Assembly: GCA_028285145.1 (NCBI GenBank)
Contig: JANQQC010000062.1
Coordinates: 119,478-183,477, forward strand
Length of the DNA: 64,000 bases
Reading direction: 5' to 3'
DNA from: Hyphomonadaceae bacterium
Lineage (GTDB): Bacteria > Pseudomonadota > Alphaproteobacteria > Caulobacterales > Hyphomonadaceae
Below the pieces are notes generated by a model. The model was not told where the DNA came from. It was given only the letters and a program-made list of their open reading frames with translations, and searched no databases. This document shows positions 57,176 to 64,000 of this stretch, piece after piece. Position 1 is the first letter of the stretch. The number at the start of each line of letters is the position of its first letter. The position numbers and the translations under genes are program-made.

Positions 57176-58287
57176 CGGCACTCACCAGGCTTCGCCTGAC
57201 GGATTACCGCAACTACGCCGCACTCGATCTCGCGCTCGATGGGCGGCATGTCTGCCTCTATGGCGCAAACGGCGCAGGCAAGACCAACCTGCTCGAAGCC
57301 ATCTCCCAACTCGGCCCCGGCCGTGGCCTGCGCTCTGCGGGGCTCGCTGACATGACGCGCCATGATGCCGAGGCAGGCTGGACTGTTTCCGGTGAGCTTG
57401 AAGACCGGCGCATCGGCGTCGGTCTCGACACATCAGGCAATACTGCAAAACGACAGGTTCGTATCGATGGGGCACCAGCCAACGCCTCAGATCTCGCAGA
57501 ACTCATCCGCATCGTCTGGCTGACGCCAACCATGGACGGCGTCTTTCGCGGCGGCGCGTCGGAGCGGCGGCGTTTCTTCGACCGGCAGGTCATGGCGCAC
57601 GTCCCCTCTCATGGGGCGACATCCTCCCGCTATGAAAAGGCCATGCGTGAGCGCAACGCCCTACTGGAGCGCGGCTTCATCGATCCGGCATGGGCCGATG
57701 CCATTGAAGGGCGAATGGCTGAGGCCGGTGCCGAGATCGCCGCCAACCGGGTCCGCGTCCTCCGCGCACTGCAGGACAGCGTCAACGCCCGCCCGGAAGG
57801 CCACTTCCCGAAAGCTGACATCGCACTGGAGGGCGACACGGAGATCACCGCCGCCAGCACGCCAGACCTTGCCACCATCGCTGAGTCCCTCGCCGATGCC
57901 CTGCGCGAAGGCCGCCGGCGCGACATCGCCGCGGGCCGCACCCTGTCCGGGCCACACCGCTCAGACCTGACCGTCATGCACCGCCCGACCGGCGCGCCCG
58001 CGCGGGAAGCCTCTACCGGCCAGCAGAAAGCCCTTCTTATTGGGCTGATCCTCGCCTCCGCTCAGGCACTTGCCGCCGCCGCGCACGACGCGCCGGCCCC
58101 GCTCCTGCTTCTGGACGAAGCTGCCGCCCACCTCGACCCAGACCGCCGCGCTGCCCTTTATGACGAACTCTCAGCCCTGCCGGGCCAGGCCTGGCTCACA
58201 GGCACGGAACGCTTCCTGTTCGATGCCTTTGAGGACCGCGCCCAGCGCGTCGAGGTCACGGAAGGCGCGGCTGAGGTCATGGCGTAA
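57172..58287 (+). CDS. recF: DNA replication and repair protein RecF
   Basis: A 371-residue SMC-like ATPase. LTDYRNYAALDLALD leads into YGANGAGKTNLLEAISQL (Walker A), with GPHRSDLTV and STGQQKALLIGLILA (signature) and LLLLDEAAAHLDPDRR (Walker B) later. It loads RecA at gaps with RecO and RecR. Length is normal. It is translationally coupled to dnaN. Confidence 0.96.
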   Translation: MTALTRLRLTDYRNYAALDLALDGRHVCLYGANGAGKTNLLEAISQLGPGRGLRSAGLADMTRHDAEAGWTVSGELEDRRIGVGLDTSGNTAKRQVRIDGAPANASDLAELIRIVWLTPTMDGVFRGGASERRRFFDRQVMAHVPSHGATSSRYEKAMRERNALLERGFIDPAWADAIEGRMAEAGAEIAANRVRVLRALQDSVNARPEGHFPKADIALEGDTEITAASTPDLATIAESLADALREGRRRDIAAGRTLSGPHRSDLTVMHRPTGAPAREASTGQQKALLIGLILASAQALAAAAHDAPAPLLLLDEAAAHLDPDRRAALYDELSALPGQAWLTGTERFLFDAFEDRAQRVEVTEGAAEVMA

Positions 58288-58419
58288 GCGTGCGGTTCGG
58301 CGCGCTGAAGAGCCAATTCAGAGCCTGATTTCATGCCCTGCGCGCGGCTGATTCCGCTGAGCCGAAATCACTCACCTTATGAGACCAATTTGCAACACAT
58401 AAAACACTGTTTTTAGTGA

Positions 58420-61780
<3,361 letters not shown>

Positions 61781-61848
61781 CGTAATCTCACTCAGTCAAA
61801 ACAGGTTAAAGGCTTGACGCCCTTCTCCATCTTCTCAGCCCTCCGCCC

Positions 61849-62001
61849 ATGGACCTCAAAACCACCACCTACGCCGTCGACAACAAGATCGCGACCATCA
61901 CCCTCTCCCGCTCCCATCGCGGCAATGCGTGGACGGGGCGGATGCCGGTCGGACACCCCAATCTCCCCACACGCGTCACCCTCGACGGCGAAGCCGTCTG
62001 A
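61849..62001 (+). pseudogene. Truncated duplicate of the enoyl-CoA hydratase start
   Basis: The first 32 codons (MDLKTTTYAVDNKIATITLS and on to WTGRM) match the intact hydratase gene at 62609 with five base differences over 96 nt. After 61944 the similarity ends, and the frame runs into the first hairpin repeat and stops at 62001. Similarity also extends about 35 bp upstream of the ATG (from about 61814). It is a remnant made by the event that brought in the GIY-YIG element. Confidence 0.82.
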
Positions 62002-62087
62002 GGGCCCATCTCTGAACAGGTCCGCCGGTACGATTTGAAAGTATTCGAGATGGGCCCTCAGACCGCTGAAGCGGTCGAGGGTGACGC
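61973..62087. repeat. Hairpin repeat doublet A-B (left end)
   Basis: Each repeat has the frame GCGTCACCCTC - hairpin - TGAGGGCCCA. In A the hairpin is GACGGC-GAA-GCCGTC, and in B (reverse) GACCGCT-TC-AGCGGTC. The frame is kept while the stems change on both sides together, which points to selection on the hairpin. Confidence 0.8.
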
Positions 62088-62100
62088 ATCATGGATAGAC

Positions 62101-62403
62101 TTATCCCGTGATCTGAAACCAGAGATTATCCCAATCCGGGTTCGCCGCCTCAATGCAATTAATCTTGTTCGCCCGGCGATAGGATTTGACCGACTTCTCC
62201 CGCGCTATCGCCGCCGACATCAGCTCATGTATCTCGAACCAGACCAGCCGCGTGCAGCCCCACTTCTTCGGGAACGCGCCGCCTCGCCCCTCACGATGCT
62301 CGAGAACGCGTGTCACAAGGTCAGCCGTGACGCCCGTATAGAGCGTCCCGCTCTTACGGTTCGCCATCATGTAAACGGCAATGATCCTGTCTTCATTGGC
62401 CAT
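62101..62403 (-). CDS. GIY-YIG nuclease family protein
   Basis: A 100-residue single-domain nuclease. AVYMMANRKSGTLYTGVTADLVTRVLEH carries the GIY-YIG-type strands (here VYMM and LYTGV) and the catalytic Arg, followed by EHREG. AIAREKSVKSYRRANKINCIEAANPDWDNL has the Glu that binds metal. The group is the small UvrC-N-like, YhbQ-type. It would nick or cut DNA. It is enclosed by inverted hairpin repeats, so it may be the enzyme that mobilises or processes them. Confidence 0.88.
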   Translation of the reverse strand: MANEDRIIAVYMMANRKSGTLYTGVTADLVTRVLEHREGRGGAFPKKWGCTRLVWFEIHELMSAAIAREKSVKSYRRANKINCIEAANPDWDNLWFQITG

Positions 62404-62430
62404 CCCGTTTCCTAGCGGTGTCTGTTTTAA

Positions 62431-62548
62431 GCGTCACCCTCGACCGCTTCAGCGGTCTGAGGGCCCATCTCGGATTCCCTCAATTCAGTCATAGGCCACC
62501 TGTTCAGAGCTGGGCCCTCAGACGGGCTATGCCCGTCGAGGGTGACGC
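62431..62548. repeat. Hairpin repeat doublet C-D (right end)
   Basis: C has GACCGCT-TC-AGCGGTC, identical to B. D (reverse) has GACGGGC-ATA-GCCCGTC. The inner repeats B and C are identical in hairpin, and the outer A and D differ from each other by compensating pairs. Confidence 0.8.
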
Positions 62549-62608
62549 AAGTAATTGAGATCGCACCAAAACTTGACGCCGCTCGCCATCTCCTCGAACC
62601 CTTTCCCC

Positions 62609-63439
62609 ATGGACCTGAAAACCACCACGTACGCCGTCGACAACAAGATCGCGACGATCACCCTCTCCCGCCCCCATCGCGGCAATGCATGGACGGGGCG
62701 GATGCACACCGAGTATCGCCACCTCCTCAAACAGGCCGATGAAGACCCCGGCGTGCGCGCCATCATCGTCACCGGCGCGGGCGAGCGCTTCTGCGTCGGC
62801 GGCGACAGCCAGGCGCTCGACGGCCACTCAAAGAAGGGCGGCTACGATGCCGGCACCGCGCCAGACATGGTCACGCCCGGCTCCGAAGAGGTCTCTGAAT
62901 TCCGCGAAGACTTCGCCTACCACTTCGCGCTGTCAAAGCCGGTCATCGCCGCCATAAACGGCGCGGCCGCCGGCGCAGGCCTCGTCCTCGCCTGTTTTGC
63001 CGACATCCGCTTCGCCGTGCCGGGCGCAAAGCTGACCACCGCCCATGGCCCGCTCAATCTGCCCGCCGAATACGGCCTGTCGTGGCTGCTGCCCCGCCTC
63101 ATTGGCGGCTCGCGCGCGGTTGAGCTGCTGCTCTCCAGCCGCAAATTCCTCACCGACGAGGCGCACGAGATCGGCCTCATCCACCGCCTCCTGCCGCCGG
63201 ATGAGCTGATGCCCGAAGTGCGCACCTATGCCGAAGACCTGATCGCCCGCGTTTCCCCGGAAGCGCTGCGCCAGTCCAAGCGGCAAACCTATCTCGATTT
63301 CCATCGCGATGTCGGCGCGTCGGTTCGCGAGGCCAACACCCTGCTCAGCGAAATGGTGAAACAGCCGGACTACAAGGAAGCCATCAAAGCCTTCCTCGAC
63401 AAGCGCCCAGCAGAATGGGGTGGGTCGGCTGGCGACTAG
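62609..63439 (+). CDS. Enoyl-CoA hydratase/isomerase family protein
   Basis: A 276-residue crotonase-fold protein from the ATG at 62609. ITLSRPHRGNAWTGRMHTEY, GERFCVGGDSQAL (oxyanion-hole loop), AKPVIAAINGAAAGAGLVLACFADIRFA and LPAEYGLSWLLPRLIG are conserved blocks. These enzymes hydrate or isomerise enoyl-CoAs in fatty-acid and related pathways. The Glu of the AEYGLSW segment is a probable catalytic acid. Its first 96 nt are duplicated upstream. The likely promoter now lies near the hairpin repeat D. Confidence 0.92.
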   Translation: MDLKTTTYAVDNKIATITLSRPHRGNAWTGRMHTEYRHLLKQADEDPGVRAIIVTGAGERFCVGGDSQALDGHSKKGGYDAGTAPDMVTPGSEEVSEFREDFAYHFALSKPVIAAINGAAAGAGLVLACFADIRFAVPGAKLTTAHGPLNLPAEYGLSWLLPRLIGGSRAVELLLSSRKFLTDEAHEIGLIHRLLPPDELMPEVRTYAEDLIARVSPEALRQSKRQTYLDFHRDVGASVREANTLLSEMVKQPDYKEAIKAFLDKRPAEWGGSAGD

Positions 63440-63476
63440 GAGGGGCTTGTCGCCAGCCTTCCCGATCCCGGCTGGC

Positions 63477-63656
63477 CTAGGCGGCCGGCTGAGATAGTCG
63501 TGAAATCTGGTCTCGCAGCCGCAACCGGTCCCGCTTCATCGCATAAAGCGACACCGAGCACGCGGACGGTTCGCGCCCGGCGCGGGCGATCCGCTGATCG
63601 AGTTCCCGGTGCAGGCGCTGCAGGGCTTCAAGTCGTCTTTGCATCAAGGGCTCCAT
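63477..63656 (-). CDS. DUF465 (YdcH-like) small protein
   Basis: A 59-residue helical protein from the ATG at 63656 (an ATG at 63644 is also possible). ALQRLHRELDQRIARAG and the KRDRLRLRDQISRL near the C-terminus are the DUF465 pattern. These tiny proteins are common in alphaproteobacteria, of unknown function. It is convergent with the hydratase gene, 38 bp away. Confidence 0.78.
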   Translation of the reverse strand: MEPLMQRRLEALQRLHRELDQRIARAGREPSACSVSLYAMKRDRLRLRDQISRLSQPAA

Positions 63657-63778
63657 CTTGCTGAGCCCTTGAGATCGGGAGCCCCAATCAAAAGTTCCAA
63701 TCGATGGATTTTATGGAATCGATAGCCCCCAGCTATTCAGCCAAGCGACGCCCTTATCCCCGCAATTCGACCCCGCTC

Positions 63779-63799
63779 ATCCCGGCCTTGATCCGGGAT
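63779..63799. repeat. Intergenic palindrome of the ATCCCGG...CCGGGAT type
   Basis: ATCCCGG-CCTTGATC-CGGGAT-like hairpin in a 260-bp gap without other genes. Palindromes of this kind are abundant between genes in many alphaproteobacteria. It differs from the GIY-YIG-associated repeats. Confidence 0.65.
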
Positions 63800-63917
63800 C
63801 TCATGCCGCCTGTTCCCAAGTAACTGCCGGAGAGTCCGGCCCGCGCCGCGATGGGCGGGCCTGACAAATCACCCAAACCTTATCCGACCCCCTAATGGCT
63901 CGGCGTATACTCCATGC

Positions 63918-64000
63918 ATGGATCGCCAGATGATCTCCGAATGGTTTGACTATGTGCCCGTCTTCTACTGGCCGGTGCTCTGCCTTGAGATTGTAAAATT
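63918..64000 (+). CDS. Start of a hypothetical gene (partial)
   Basis: The frame opened by the ATG at 63918 (MDRQMISEWFDYVPVFYWPV) remains open to the window end, about 27 codons. The sequence is hydrophobic and aromatic, so a membrane protein is likely. Another ATG at 63930 is possible. No family can be judged from this fragment. Confidence 0.4.
   Translation, partial: MDRQMISEWFDYVPVFYWPVLCLEIVK

Larger units (their letters stand above)
61973..62548 (-). mobile_element. GIY-YIG nuclease element bounded by inverted hairpin doublets
   Basis: A 576-bp unit with inverted ends. The left doublet is repeats A (61973-62012) and B (62047-62087), facing each other over 34 bp. The right doublet is C (62431-62471) and D (62507-62548), facing each other over 35 bp. 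The right doublet is the reverse complement of the left, including TGAACAGGT at its spacer edge. The GIY-YIG gene lies between. It sits next to a partial duplicate of the hydratase gene. Mobility is inferred from this layout. Confidence 0.65.

Overview
The window is a stretch of high-GC alphaproteobacterial chromosome, most likely from the Caulobacterales/Maricaulales side (Hyphomonadaceae-like). The grounds are a popZ gene next to valS, a TolC-family gene and pcm, the order rpsT-dnaA followed by dnaN-recF-gyrB, and a cluster of GANTC (CcrM-type) sites upstream of dnaA. The species cannot be named from the sequence.

Region 1 (1-14400) is host chromosome: the end of a CaiB/BaiF CoA-transferase gene, a nitroreductase, a DUF1287 protein, an ArsR-SRPBCC pair with its own promoter and operator, xthA, a DUF3137 protein, ilvD, an FMN-type split-barrel protein, a lipoprotein L-asparaginase, valS with an unusual AT-rich internal insertion, popZ, a TolC-like gene and pcm. 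It ends at a tRNA-Cys promoter that now drives only the first 40 nt of that tRNA.

Region 2 (14401-53269) is a 38.8 kb siphovirus-type HK97-like prophage bounded by a perfect 40-bp direct repeat that is the 5' half of tRNA-Cys. A short rightward module at the left end carries a lipoprotein, a microprotein, a zinc-ribbon protein and a SRAP protein. The leftward late genes (40.5 to 16.7 kb) run HNH, TerS, TerL, portal, protease, capsid, head-tail connectors, tail tube, tail assembly chaperone with a lambda-type GGGAAAG frameshift site, tape measure, tail tip, Ig-like protein, tailspike, lipoprotein, holin and endolysin. The leftward early genes (48.4 to 40.6 kb) start with a Cro-like protein and include a methyltransferase, MazG-like and ASCH proteins, DUF2303 and an O-like replication initiator carrying an apparent internal origin. 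A cI-like repressor, a ParB-like protein, an excisionase-like protein and a tyrosine integrase run rightward. The integrase appears to lack several catalytic residues. A 17-bp palindrome occurs five times at gene boundaries across the prophage.

Region 3 (53270-64000) is host again: the rest of tRNA-Cys, tRNA-Asn, rpsT, dnaA (divergent, without the usual arginine finger), dnaN, recF, gyrB and an AT-richer membrane-protein gene. Next comes a compact element in which a GIY-YIG nuclease gene sits between two inverted doublets of hairpin repeats, beside a partial duplicate of the neighbouring enoyl-CoA hydratase gene. The intact hydratase gene, a DUF465 gene and a partial gene close the window.

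The most interesting signals are the hairpin-flanked GIY-YIG element, the dispersed prophage palindrome, the integration that moved tRNA-Cys away from its promoter, and the origin-like iterons inside the replication gene.
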